Source: Mariniblastus fucicola
Lineage (GTDB): Bacteria > Planctomycetota > Planctomycetia > Pirellulales > Pirellulaceae
DNA: 64,000 nt
Assembly: GCF_008087665.1 (NCBI RefSeq)
Contig: NZ_CP042912.1
Coordinates: 6,506,841-6,570,840, forward strand
Direction: 5' to 3'
A program made the translations under genes and the position numbers. Below, in pieces: positions 1-8,622 of the stretch (the stretch's first letter is position 1; every line of letters begins with the position of its first letter). The notes under the pieces are model-generated. The model was given only the letters and a program-made list of their open reading frames with translations, had not been told where the DNA came from and ran no database searches.

Positions 1-1
1 G

Positions 2-985
2 TTGGAGACATCTCGCCGCGCGATCGAGAATTTTCCTGATCGCATGCGTGCAAACGTTTCGCAAATCAAACAGATTCGCAGGCTGCTGGATGAAGTCATC
101 ACGAAATGCGGCGGCAAAACCATTCCCTCCCAAGGCAACTTTATCCTGGCCGAATTCGCTGACGCAGAGAAGGTTTGGGAGCAGCTTGCTGAGCAAGGAA
201 TCGCTGTGCGAATCTTTCCCAACAGCGATTTATTAAAAGGCAAATTGCGAATCACTTGCCCAACCAGCCAGGGCGACTTGGTTCGACTTGGTCGGTCGCT
301 CGCCAAAGCATGCGATGCGGATGTCGATGTGATTCAGGACGTGGTCATGCCGGATCACTACGCGGCCGAAGCAGGCTCTACCGACGCAACGCAATCGCCT
401 GAGGAGAAATTCACTTCCTCCACCAACCGCGAAACCAAAGAAACCAACATCCAGATCGAGCTCGATCTCTACGGCACGGGCCAAACCGAAATTTCAACCG
501 GCATTGGGTTCCTGGACCACATGCTGACCGCCCTCGCCTTCCACAGCAGCATGGATCTGAAGCTAATCTGCGACGGTGATTTGCACATCGACGACCACCA
601 CACCGCCGAAGACTGTGCACTCGCACTCGGCACCGCGATCGATGAAGCACTCGGACCGCGCCGTGGTATCAAACGTTTTGGTTTTGCCTACGCTCCGCTC
701 GATGAGTCACTGGCTCGCACGGTGATCGACCTCAGCGGAAGACCGTGGCCAGAGATCCACCTGGATCTGGAACGTGAAATGGTCGGAACGTGGGCCTGCG
801 AGAACATCGTGCATTTTTTCCAGTCGTTTGCGATGACGTTAAAATGTTCGCTTCACGTCGATGTTATTCGCGGCACCAACGATCACCACAAAGCCGAAGC
901 CGCTTTCAAATCGCTGGCCAAAGCACTCCAGCAGGCGTTGACGCGAACCGAAGGCGCCGTGCCCAGCACCAAAGGCGTGCTGTAA
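2..985 (+). CDS. hisB: HisC-HisB fusion (5' truncated by window edge)
   Basis: Bifunctional histidine biosynthesis protein whose start lies before the window. Residues 1-105 match the C-terminal domain of histidinol-phosphate aminotransferase (substrate-binding Arg region LRITCP, SQGNF strand). After a polar linker (about 110-140), residues 143-327 are a complete imidazoleglycerol-phosphate dehydratase: TKETNI start, GFLDHML, metal-binding DDHHTAED and the second [12 protein letters not shown] motif. There is no HisN-type phosphatase domain. One uninterrupted frame links the two enzymes, so this is a real fusion of steps 6 and 7 of the pathway, not two genes. It is the first visible gene of the rightward his operon. 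The dehydratase call is certain; the aminotransferase part can be judged only from its tail. Confidence 0.95.
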   Translation: METSRRAIENFPDRMRANVSQIKQIRRLLDEVITKCGGKTIPSQGNFILAEFADAEKVWEQLAEQGIAVRIFPNSDLLKGKLRITCPTSQGDLVRLGRSLAKACDADVDVIQDVVMPDHYAAEAGSTDATQSPEEKFTSSTNRETKETNIQIELDLYGTGQTEISTGIGFLDHMLTALAFHSSMDLKLICDGDLHIDDHHTAEDCALALGTAIDEALGPRRGIKRFGFAYAPLDESLARTVIDLSGRPWPEIHLDLEREMVGTWACENIVHFFQSFAMTLKCSLHVDVIRGTNDHHKAEAAFKSLAKALQQALTRTEGAVPSTKGVL

Positions 986-1119
986 GGTGGCATAGGCTTC
1001 CAGCCTGTGAACGCGATGGCTGCACTGGCTTAAGTCAATCTTCCATCAAGACCTCCCCGATCCTAAAAACACAATCAACTACCCTTAACACAGATCACAG
1101 GCTGGAAGCCTATGCCACC
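986..1119. repeat. Intergenic element with 24-bp perfect terminal inverted repeats
   Basis: The 24-nt arm at 986-1009 (starts GGTGGCATAGGC) is perfectly inverted at 1096-1119 (ends CCTATGCCACC), enclosing about 86 bp. The same arm recurs at 21326-21386 and 22530-22553, so it is a dispersed family. It begins directly after the hisB stop codon, and its right end supplies the ATG of hisH. Confidence 0.85.
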
Positions 1120-1720
1120 GAAAATTCAAATCATCAACACCGGCGTCGCGAACATCCACTCGCTCCAGGCGTCCTTCGATCGCATCGAAGCACCGTGGGC
1201 TCTGACCGAAAGCGCCTCCGACATCGAATCCGCATCGCACGTCGTCCTTCCCGGAGTCGGCGCGTTCGGCGCTGCCGCGGCTGCACTGGACAAGCTCAAC
1301 TTGCGCGACGCGATCCGTTCCCGGCTGGAACAACCCGACAAAACAACGCTCTGCATTTGCCTGGGATTACAACTTCTATGCAACGAAAGCGAAGAAAGCC
1401 CCGGGGCAAAAGGGCTGGGGGTCCTTGACGCCAAAATTGAGCGATTCTCGCAGGACGTCGCCGTCCCGCAGCTTGGCTGGAACGCGGTCGTGCCCCATGA
1501 AAGCTGTGAGACTCAAAAATTTCCGACCGGTGAAGCCTACTTCGCGAACTCCTTTCGACTCGGTTCGTCACCCGCCGGCTGGGACTACGCTACGACCGAC
1601 TACGACGGCGGTTTCATCAGCAGCGTGTGGCGTGGCAAAACATTGGCCTGTCAGTTTCACCCCGAACTATCGGGAAAATGGGGTCAGACCCTTTTAAAAG
1701 GCTGGTACGAAAATGCTTAA
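1112..1720 (+). CDS. hisH: Imidazole glycerol phosphate synthase, glutaminase subunit HisH
   Basis: Class I glutamine amidotransferase that supplies ammonia to HisF for making imidazole glycerol phosphate and AICAR. The oxyanion region PGVGAFG is near residue 48, the nucleophile Cys lies in CICLGLQLL near residue 83, and the catalytic His-Glu pair is in QFHPELSG near residue 185. The length of 202 residues is normal. The ATG at 1112 lies inside the right arm of a dispersed inverted repeat, so residues 1-3 (MPP) come from repeat sequence. The stop overlaps the hisF start by 8 bp, which implies translational coupling. Confidence 0.97.
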   Translation: MPPKIQIINTGVANIHSLQASFDRIEAPWALTESASDIESASHVVLPGVGAFGAAAAALDKLNLRDAIRSRLEQPDKTTLCICLGLQLLCNESEESPGAKGLGVLDAKIERFSQDVAVPQLGWNAVVPHESCETQKFPTGEAYFANSFRLGSSPAGWDYATTDYDGGFISSVWRGKTLACQFHPELSGKWGQTLLKGWYENA

Positions 1721-2474
1721 GTCACGAATCATTCCATGCCTCGATGTTAACGATGGCCGCGTCGTCAAAGGCGTGAAATTTCAGAACCTGCGCGACGCCG
1801 GAAGTCCTGTCGAGCTGGCGGCTCACTACGAAGCCCAGGGCGCCGACGAACTGGTCGTGCTTGACGTTTCGGCGACTCGACAAGCCCGCCTGGCGATGCT
1901 TGAAACGATCGAAGAAGTTCGCAAACAGCTCTCGATTCCGCTGACCGTTGGCGGTGGAGTTGGATCGGTTGAAGACGCCGGCCGTTTGCTTGGTGCCGGC
2001 GCCGACAAGGTCAGTATCAACTCGGCGGCCGTTCGCAATCCGGACCTGATCAACGAAATGGCTGATCGATTCGGAGCCCAGTGCACGGTCGTGGCAGTCG
2101 ATGCAAAACGCGACACCAGCCAGGAAAACTTTTGGCAAGTCATGACGCGGAGCGGGACTCAGGGTGAACCGCTTGATGCCGCGAAGTGGGCGGGCGAAGC
2201 ACAACAACGCGGCGCCGGTGAGATTTTGCTGACCAGCTTCGATCGAGACGGAACTCGCAGCGGCTACGATCTGGAATTGATGGACGCCGTCGTCGCGGCT
2301 TGCAGTTTGCCCGTGATCGCATCCGGTGGAGCCGATTCGGTGCAACATATGGTGGAAGCTTTCGAGCACGGAGCCCACGCGGTCCTGGCGGCTTCCATTT
2401 TTCACGACAAGAACATGACCGTCGCGGACGTCAAACGCGATCTGGCGAAGATGGGCATCGAGGTCCGACAATGA
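1713..2474 (+). CDS. hisF: Imidazole glycerol phosphate synthase, cyclase subunit HisF
   Basis: A (beta/alpha)8-barrel cyclase that forms the imidazole ring from PRFAR and HisH-derived ammonia. Catalytic Asp in IPCLDVNDGRVVKG (about residue 11) and in VVAVDAKRD (about residue 130) are both present, with phosphate-binding VGGGV and ASGGA loops. Full length at 253 residues. It overlaps hisH by 8 bp upstream and hisIE by 4 bp (ATGA) downstream. The barrel partner HisA is not encoded in the visible part of the operon. Confidence 0.98.
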   Translation: MLKSRIIPCLDVNDGRVVKGVKFQNLRDAGSPVELAAHYEAQGADELVVLDVSATRQARLAMLETIEEVRKQLSIPLTVGGGVGSVEDAGRLLGAGADKVSINSAAVRNPDLINEMADRFGAQCTVVAVDAKRDTSQENFWQVMTRSGTQGEPLDAAKWAGEAQQRGAGEILLTSFDRDGTRSGYDLELMDAVVAACSLPVIASGGADSVQHMVEAFEHGAHAVLAASIFHDKNMTVADVKRDLAKMGIEVRQ

Positions 2475-3460
2475 TCATCCCAAAAGTTTCAATTTTCGCC
2501 GAATCAATGTTGGTCGAACAACAGGAAAGCCTGGTCGCCAAACTGAAACACTGGGGCTTTCTCGGCAGCGCGTTTCTGGTCGTCGAAGGTTCGGGCAACG
2601 AAGCGTTTGCGGGTTCGTTGCTCAAAGTCATCAAGAAAGTCAGTGGCTTTTGCGATCTGCTGATCCGATTCGATACCGCTTCGGACGACCTCGCGATTGA
2701 AATGCTCAACGTCGGAGCCAGTTCGCTGGTCGTCGGATCGGCTTCGCAAACCGAGCAGTGGCCGACGGTTCCAGACGATCGCATGCGGATCGATGCGGAC
2801 TTGTCGGACGTCTATTGCACCGAGAATCTGGAATCCAACCCGAATATCATCGCCGATTTTTTGATCGAGCGACTCAAGAGCGATCGGCCTGACGGAATGT
2901 GGCCGACCGTGATTTGTGATCAGTTGGGAATCGCCCTTGGGCTGGCGTATTCGAATGAAGCGAGCCTGCGACATGCGATCGCAACACGTAACGGCACCTA
3001 TTGGTCGCGTTCGAGAAATGAGCTTTGGGTTAAAGGTGCGACCAGCGGAGCGACGCAGCAATTGCTGGGCATTCGACTGGATTGCGATTCGGATTGCCTG
3101 CGTTTTACGGTGACTCAGGGTCCGCCCGGCTTCTGCCATAAAAAGACTCACACCTGTTTCGGTGAAGAGCGTTCGATCGCAACGGTTTTGCATCGGTTGG
3201 CCGAACGAATTGAATCGTCGAACGAGAAATCGTTCACTCGCCGCTTGGCGACGGACGCCGGTTTGCTGGAAAAGAAATTGCTTGAAGAAGCCAAAGAACT
3301 TTCCGACGCCAGCCAGGAAGACGATCGCTACGAAGTCGCCTGGGAAACCGCGGACGTGTTTTACTTTTCGTTGGTCGCGATGCTCAAGAACGGCGTCGGC
3401 CTCGACGAAGTTTATGCTGAACTCGCGCGGCGCATGAACCGGGTGATTCGAAGGGATTAG
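2471..3460 (+). CDS. hisI: Phosphoribosyl-AMP cyclohydrolase / phosphoribosyl-ATP pyrophosphatase with extra N-terminal domain (HIS4-like HisIE)
   Basis: Bifunctional HisI-HisE enzyme (steps 2 and 3). The start ATG at 2471 overlaps the hisF stop. Residues about 1-125 are an extra domain not found in ordinary bacterial HisIE (about 200 residues); a stretch NVGASSLVVGSAS resembles a HisA/HisF half-barrel phosphate loop. HisI follows (DRPDGMW, YWSRSRNELWVKG, metal ligands DCDSD, CH and TCF), then a MazG-type HisE domain (LLEEAKEL, WETADVFYF). From memory of yeast HIS4, the first 330 residues align in order, including the N-terminal domain and the SYTRRL-like linker. HisD follows 3 bp downstream as a separate gene. 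Function is certain; the HIS4 affinity needs a phylogeny. Confidence 0.94.
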   Translation: MIIPKVSIFAESMLVEQQESLVAKLKHWGFLGSAFLVVEGSGNEAFAGSLLKVIKKVSGFCDLLIRFDTASDDLAIEMLNVGASSLVVGSASQTEQWPTVPDDRMRIDADLSDVYCTENLESNPNIIADFLIERLKSDRPDGMWPTVICDQLGIALGLAYSNEASLRHAIATRNGTYWSRSRNELWVKGATSGATQQLLGIRLDCDSDCLRFTVTQGPPGFCHKKTHTCFGEERSIATVLHRLAERIESSNEKSFTRRLATDAGLLEKKLLEEAKELSDASQEDDRYEVAWETADVFYFSLVAMLKNGVGLDEVYAELARRMNRVIRRD

Positions 3461-3463
3461 ACT

Positions 3464-4720
3464 ATGCTAAAAATCATACAAGCATCCGAATTCAACGCTC
3501 AATCATTTCCGCACTCGATCGATGGGGAGACTCTGGGTGTTGCCCAATCGATCGTCGATGACGTCCGCGAAAATGGTGAAACAGCCATTCGAAAGTACGC
3601 TGAAAAATTCGGCGAACGAACTTCCGATCAACCACTCCTGATTCCGCGAGAAGAACTCGACGCCGCGTTGGCTCGGATCTCAGCCAAAGATTCCGACCTG
3701 CTCCACCGAGTCAGTGCACGGATCCAAAAGTTCGCCGCCGCTCAATTGAACTGCCTCAGCGAGCTAACGACCGAAGTTCCTGGCGGCAAAGCGGGCCACA
3801 CGATCGAACCCATCGAACACGCGGGCTGTTACGCTCCGGCGGGTCGCTATGCCCTGCCCTCGACCGTCATGATGACCGCCGTTACAGCTCGCGTCGCGGG
3901 TTGCAAACGAGTCACCGTGGCCTCGCCCAACCCGTCCGACATGATCCTTGCAACTGCAGCGGTTTCTGGCGCTGACAATGTATTGGCGGTCGGTGGAGCA
4001 CACGCGATTTCTGCGATGGCTTACGGATTCGACGGGCTTGATCGATGCGACATGATCGCTGGCCCGGGTAACCGATTCGTCACCGCGGCGAAGAAGATTG
4101 TGCACGGCGACTGCGGCATCGACATGATTGCCGGGCCCTCAGAACTGGTTTTGGTCGCCGACGAATCTGCCGATCCAGCGACCGTTGCCGCGGACTTACT
4201 CGGACAAGCCGAACATGACGATGACGCGAGGCCGTTTCTGATCACGACCAGCGCCGCCATCGCCGACATGGTTTCTCTGGAAGTCGAAAAACAGGTGAAG
4301 GAGCTTCCTTCCTGCGAGACAGCTACGACATCGATCACCAACAACGGTGCTGCCATCGTTTGCGATTCGATTGATCAAGCCATCGACATTTGCAATCGCA
4401 TCGCGCCGGAGCATCTTGAGCTTCACGTCGAAAACGCCGATTCGGTCGCGGCGCAAATCCGCAACGCCGGCTGCATTTTCATCGGCCACAATTCCGCGGA
4501 AGTCTTCGGCGACTACGGCGTTGGACCGAACCACACGCTGCCGACTTCCGGCACCGCTAGGTTTACTGCGGGACTGAACGTGTTCACTTTCCTTCGCGTG
4601 CGGACTTGGCTAAAGCTCGACGCAGCACCTCCTGAATTGGTTGCCGACACCGCGCGACTGGCGGAAATCGAAGGACTAATCGGACACCAACAATCGGCAT
4701 TGCGACGGTCGACGGAATAG
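3464..4720 (+). CDS. hisD: Histidinol dehydrogenase
   Basis: Zinc- and NAD-dependent enzyme for the last two oxidations to L-histidine. Family signatures seen: YAPAGRYALPST, GGAHAISAMAYG, AGPGNRFVTAAK, DMIAGPSELVLVAD, a zinc/catalytic region QAEHDDDA, PEHLELH and GPNHTLPTSGTARF. 418 residues is a normal length. It begins 3 bp after hisIE and ends the his operon. No obvious terminator separates it from the CRISPR array that begins 55 bp downstream, so his transcripts could run into the antisense side of the array. Confidence 0.98.
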   Translation: MLKIIQASEFNAQSFPHSIDGETLGVAQSIVDDVRENGETAIRKYAEKFGERTSDQPLLIPREELDAALARISAKDSDLLHRVSARIQKFAAAQLNCLSELTTEVPGGKAGHTIEPIEHAGCYAPAGRYALPSTVMMTAVTARVAGCKRVTVASPNPSDMILATAAVSGADNVLAVGGAHAISAMAYGFDGLDRCDMIAGPGNRFVTAAKKIVHGDCGIDMIAGPSELVLVADESADPATVAADLLGQAEHDDDARPFLITTSAAIADMVSLEVEKQVKELPSCETATTSITNNGAAIVCDSIDQAIDICNRIAPEHLELHVENADSVAAQIRNAGCIFIGHNSAEVFGDYGVGPNHTLPTSGTARFTAGLNVFTFLRVRTWLKLDAAPPELVADTARLAEIEGLIGHQQSALRRSTE

Positions 4721-4775
4721 GTATTCGTGACGACAGTAAAAAACCTGATTCATTATCGTATAGCTGGAAGCAGCA

Positions 4776-7103
4776 GTTTCAATCCACGCGTCCGTGAGGA
4801 CGCGACAGGGGGAAAGAAAGTACGTCAGCGGCGGACGGGTGTTTCAATCCACGCGTCCGTGAGGACGCGACCGGCTCGAATGCATCGAACCGATAATCAG
4901 ACGGCTGTTTCAATCCACGCGTCCGTGAGGACGCGACAGCCTGCGGAGCCACAAAGCTACAATGAATGGCTTGTTTCAATCCACGCGTCCGTGAGGACGC
5001 GACTAGTGGCTATGACCGTGGGTTCTTCCCGGACGAGGTTTCAATCCACGCGTCCGTGAGGACGCGACGCAATGAGTAGGTTTGGTTACGCGATCGAACA
5101 TGTTTCAATCCACGCGTCCGTGAGGACGCGACTTTGTTGATATCACCAGCAACAAAAGAGACGACAGTTTCAATCCACGCGTCCGTGAGGACGCGACTAC
5201 AGATAGAGCGTTGAACCGTCGAGCAAGAATGTTTCAATCCACGCGTCCGTGAGGACGCGACGGGGCCGAGCCTCGAAATATGCCGTCTATCGCCGGTTTC
5301 AATCCACGCGTCCGTGAGGACGCGACGGTAAGCGAGGGCACGAAAACGCTGTACCGGGGGTTTCAATCCACGCGTCCGTGAGGACGCGACCACACTGCCA
5401 TCAGCGCCAGCGATAGGCAACCGAGTGTTTCAATCCACGCGTCCGTGAGGACGCGACGTCAAACGCGCTTCCCCTTGCTTCTGAATTTCGAGTTTCAATC
5501 CACGCGTCCGTGAGGACGCGACACTTGATGGCACGCCGATCACTCCGTCTGGCGTGTTTCAATCCACGCGTCCGTGAGGACGCGACGTCCCTTGTAACTT
5601 GTTACACGTCTCTATCTGTCAAGTTTCAATCCACGCGTCCGTGAGGACGCGACTGATGTACTCAAACTGGATTGCACGCGACGGTGCGTTTCAATCCACG
5701 CGTCCGTGAGGACGCGACCATTTCAACCCTCGTACTTCTTCATTTTTGAATAGAGTTTCAATCCACGCGTCCGTGAGGACGCGACAATCAGTCCAATCAG
5801 TTTGCCAGCGACATAAGGGAAGTTTCAATCCACGCGTCCGTGAGGACGCGACCTGGATTGCCCGCGACGGCGCGAACTTCGTTCCTGTTTCAATCCACGC
5901 GTCCGTGAGGACGCGACTGTATGATCACCAGCAATATTACAAACAGAATCACGGTTTCAATCCACGCGTCCGTGAGGACGCGACCGGCCAATCCCTCAAT
6001 CGCTGCTGCCAATGCCTCAAGTTTCAATCCACGCGTCCGTGAGGACGCGACGATGTTTTTCGGGCTGTGGCAAGTAGCAGTTAAACCGGTTTCAATCCAC
6101 GCGTCCGTGAGGACGCGACCACTCAAAAACGATCCTCTGGATTTGGAGATTGTGTTTCAATCCACGCGTCCGTGAGGACGCGACGGGATTCTTCACGGAT
6201 GACCAGTGTGAGGTCCCGAAGTTTCAATCCACGCGTCCGTGAGGACGCGACTATCGGGTGGGGCGTCACTGGCAAAGAGATTGTGTTTCAATCCACGCGT
6301 CCGTGAGGACGCGACTTTGGCTTGACGTGGATCGGGTCCGAACGACTGAGTTTCAATCCACGCGTCCGTGAGGACGCGACAATCAGTCCAATCAGTTTGC
6401 CAGCGATGTACGGGAAGTTTCAATCCACGCGTCCGTGAGGACGCGACAAAAGGAAATGACAAGCAGACTTGATGCCCTGTTGTTTCAATCCACGCGTCCG
6501 TGAGGACGCGACCTTTGGCCGTTTGCGACCGACGCCAGCAAGAGCAGTTTCAATCCACGCGTCCGTGAGGACGCGACCAGGCGATAGCTGTTTGGTTGGC
6601 ATGTTCCAGTTTGTTTCAATCCACGCGTCCGTGAGGACGCGACCCCAAACGTCAACGTGCTCAAGTGGCTTGCCAATGTTTCAATCCACGCGTCCGTGAG
6701 GACGCGACGACCAACTGAACAAAAATCCACTCACCAAAGTCTGTTTCAATCCACGCGTCCGTGAGGACGCGACTCCCGCCAACTTGCGTTACGTTGACAT
6801 CAAAGACATGTTTCAATCCACGCGTCCGTGAGGACGCGACTTATTGCTGAGTCAAACAGGGACAGGCTCAACGGTTTCAATCCACGCGTCCGTGAGGACG
6901 CGACATTAAGCGCCGTAGCTGCCGACGCACCGGAAGACGTTTCAATCCACGCGTCCGTGAGGACGCGACAGTACGCCAACCGGACGACAACATCCGAAAG
7001 CTCGCGTTTCAATCCACGCGTCCGTGAGGACGCGACGTTCCAAACTGCGTCGTGATTGACAGCGTTAGCGTTGTTTCAATCCACGCGTCCGTGAGGACGC
7101 GAC
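4776..7103 (-). CRISPR. Type I-C CRISPR array, 36 repeats and 35 spacers
   Basis: A 31-bp direct repeat (plus strand begins GTTTCAATCC and ends GGACGCGAC) occurs 36 times from 4776-4806 to 7073-7103, with spacers of 33-37 nt. All copies I read are identical, including the leader-distal one. Read on the minus strand it starts GTCGCGTCC and ends GTGGATTGAAAC, the type I-C class: a 7-bp stem CGCGTCC/GGACGCG, a TCAC loop, then the 11-nt handle TGGATTGAAAC left by Cas5d. Transcription is leftward, in the cas gene direction, with the leader beside cas2; the newest spacers are on the right. Two spacer pairs come from homologous targets: 5786-5821 with 6381-6416, and 5654-5687 with 5853-5886. Confidence 0.99.
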
Positions 7104-7120
7104 TGCGGTATTGTACCGCA
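7104..7120. repeat. Leader-end inverted repeat touching the first repeat
   Basis: TGCGGTA at 7104-7110 and TACCGCA at 7114-7120 form a perfect 7-bp inverted repeat with a 3-nt centre, directly against repeat 36. The position suits a leader anchoring site for Cas1-Cas2 or a bound host factor; that role is inferred. Confidence 0.7.
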
Positions 7121-7296
7121 GTGCTATTCTTGGAACAGAAGACGCGTATTCGCGAAACTGCTGGCAGAATAAAGGCTCTACCGTGGCAATCCGCGGCGTA
7201 GGGTGGAAATAGATTGGAAACGTCGCGGAAAAATCAAATCGCGAACCTCGTACGAAAACTGGTACCACTTGACCTTCGCGAATGAAAAAAGCTGGC
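7104..7296 (-). promoter_or_regulatory. CRISPR leader region
   Basis: 193 bp between the cas2 stop and the first (newest) repeat. It holds no convincing gene. By position it should carry the array promoter and the integration signals, but I could not pick one promoter with confidence. Its repeat-proximal end is the inverted repeat listed separately. Confidence 0.75.
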
Positions 7297-7587
7297 TCAA
7301 ATGATCAGCGGACCAGAGATATCGACGCCAGGTTTGGCGCCAGCATGCTCGACTCGCCGATGCCAGTTCGCACCGAGATAGTAGAAACGCATGCTGTCCT
7401 CTTCAGGCTTGTAAGCCTCCAACAGCTTGGCCTTGCATTCGGCCCACTGAGCCGGATCGACCAGCAACTCAAAGACAGAATTCTGCACGCGTTGCCCGTA
7501 GTTCAAACAAATCTTCGCGATCTGCCGCAATCGTTTCCTGCCTTCTTTGTCGATTGTGCTCACGTCGTAAGTTACCAACACGTACAT
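7297..7587 (-). CDS. cas2: CRISPR-associated endoribonuclease-fold protein Cas2 (type I-C)
   Basis: 96-residue ferredoxin-fold subunit of the Cas1-Cas2 spacer integrase. It starts [11 protein letters not shown], with the conserved Asp after the first strand, then [14 protein letters not shown] and FYYLGANW, as in subtype I-C Cas2. Last gene of the leftward cas operon, 3 bp after cas1, with the leader and array directly downstream. Confidence 0.97.
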   Translation of the reverse strand: MYVLVTYDVSTIDKEGRKRLRQIAKICLNYGQRVQNSVFELLVDPAQWAECKAKLLEAYKPEEDSMRFYYLGANWHRRVEHAGAKPGVDISGPLII

Positions 7588-7590
7588 CTT

Positions 7591-8622
7591 TTATCTCCAA
7601 ACAAAAGGCGGATAGTCGTCGATGTCACCCCGCAGATATCGGGCCAGTAATCGAGCCTGCAAATGAACCAACAAACCAACGGTGGTCTTCTCGTTCAAAA
7701 ATGGATGAGTGATCACATCCTGTTTTCGCTTTTGATAGGCGGCCAGCACTTCTTTGCGTGGTTTTTCCTTCAGTAACACAGCGCCGCTTTCGGTCACGTC
7801 AAAATCTCTGGCTTGAATCTGTTTCCGATTTAGCAAAGACAACACGAGGCGATCAGCCAGAAAGGCCCGGAATTCTTCGATCAAGTCAAGCGATAGTCCC
7901 GGACGGCCCGGGCGATCGCGATGAAGAAACCCAACGGCTGCGTCGAGGCCCGTTGCTTCGCACGCGCTGCGGGCATCGTGGGTGAGCATCGAGTAGAGAA
8001 AAGAAAGCAGTGCATTGATCCGGTCGAGCGGCGGGCGCCGTGACCGGAACGTAAACTCCATCCCTTTAACACGATTTGACATCATTTGATTGAACACCGA
8101 GAAGTACGTGTTCGCGCTTTCGCCTTCGGTCCCTCGCAACGAATCGAGCGTTGTGGCGTTTCGAGCCGCACGAATGTTTCGCATCATCAGCTTCGCAGTC
8201 GACTGAAGCGCAGATTTCGATTCCGCATCTCGCGAATCACGAGCGGCTCGCAAAAGTACGCTGCGGCTGTTGGCGATTTTCGCTGACACAAAATGTCGGG
8301 CAATATGTAGTGTTGAATCTGGATCGTCCGCCCGACGATACTGTTCGCGGCGCAGCAAAACATTACCGGGCGAGTACCCATTGACGGCTGCGATGAATCC
8401 TCCATACGGAGTAAGGAATGAAATTGAGACGCCCGCCCTGGCACAGGCTCCCATCAATGCCGGACTGCACATGATGTTGCCCAGGCAAACGATTCCGTCA
8501 AGATTGTGCAGCGGCAATCGTAGACGATTCTGTTTCTCGATTGATACCACGACCGCCTGCCCGTCCTTCTTCAGATAGGCTCCTTCAGTCGTCACGAACA
8601 GCGTGTTGAGATGCTTCTTCAT
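7591..8622 (-). CDS. cas1: CRISPR-associated endonuclease Cas1 (type I-C)
   Basis: Metal-dependent integrase that joins prespacers to the leader-end repeat. N-terminal beta domain (HLNTLFVTTEGAYLKKDG) and C-terminal helical domain. Catalytic acidic and His residues are in the expected contexts: GTEGESANTYF, GFLHRDRPGRPGLSLDL and the following EEFRAFLADR. 343 residues is typical for I-C. The start overlaps the cas4 stop by 4 bp, so it is co-translated with cas4. Confidence 0.98.
   Translation of the reverse strand: MKKHLNTLFVTTEGAYLKKDGQAVVVSIEKQNRLRLPLHNLDGIVCLGNIMCSPALMGACARAGVSISFLTPYGGFIAAVNGYSPGNVLLRREQYRRADDPDSTLHIARHFVSAKIANSRSVLLRAARDSRDAESKSALQSTAKLMMRNIRAARNATTLDSLRGTEGESANTYFSVFNQMMSNRVKGMEFTFRSRRPPLDRINALLSFLYSMLTHDARSACEATGLDAAVGFLHRDRPGRPGLSLDLIEEFRAFLADRLVLSLLNRKQIQARDFDVTESGAVLLKEKPRKEVLAAYQKRKQDVITHPFLNEKTTVGLLVHLQARLLARYLRGDIDDYPPFVWR

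Noticed and set aside
5786..6416. Near-identical spacers as an assembly artefact
   Set aside because: The differences are synonymous or conservative in one frame and neighbouring spacers differ, which fits separate uptake from variant targets.
4727..7055. Many open frames on both strands across 4727-7055 encoding repeated peptides such as VSIHASVRTR and VASSRTRGLK
   Set aside because: They are translations of the CRISPR repeat units; the array explains them.
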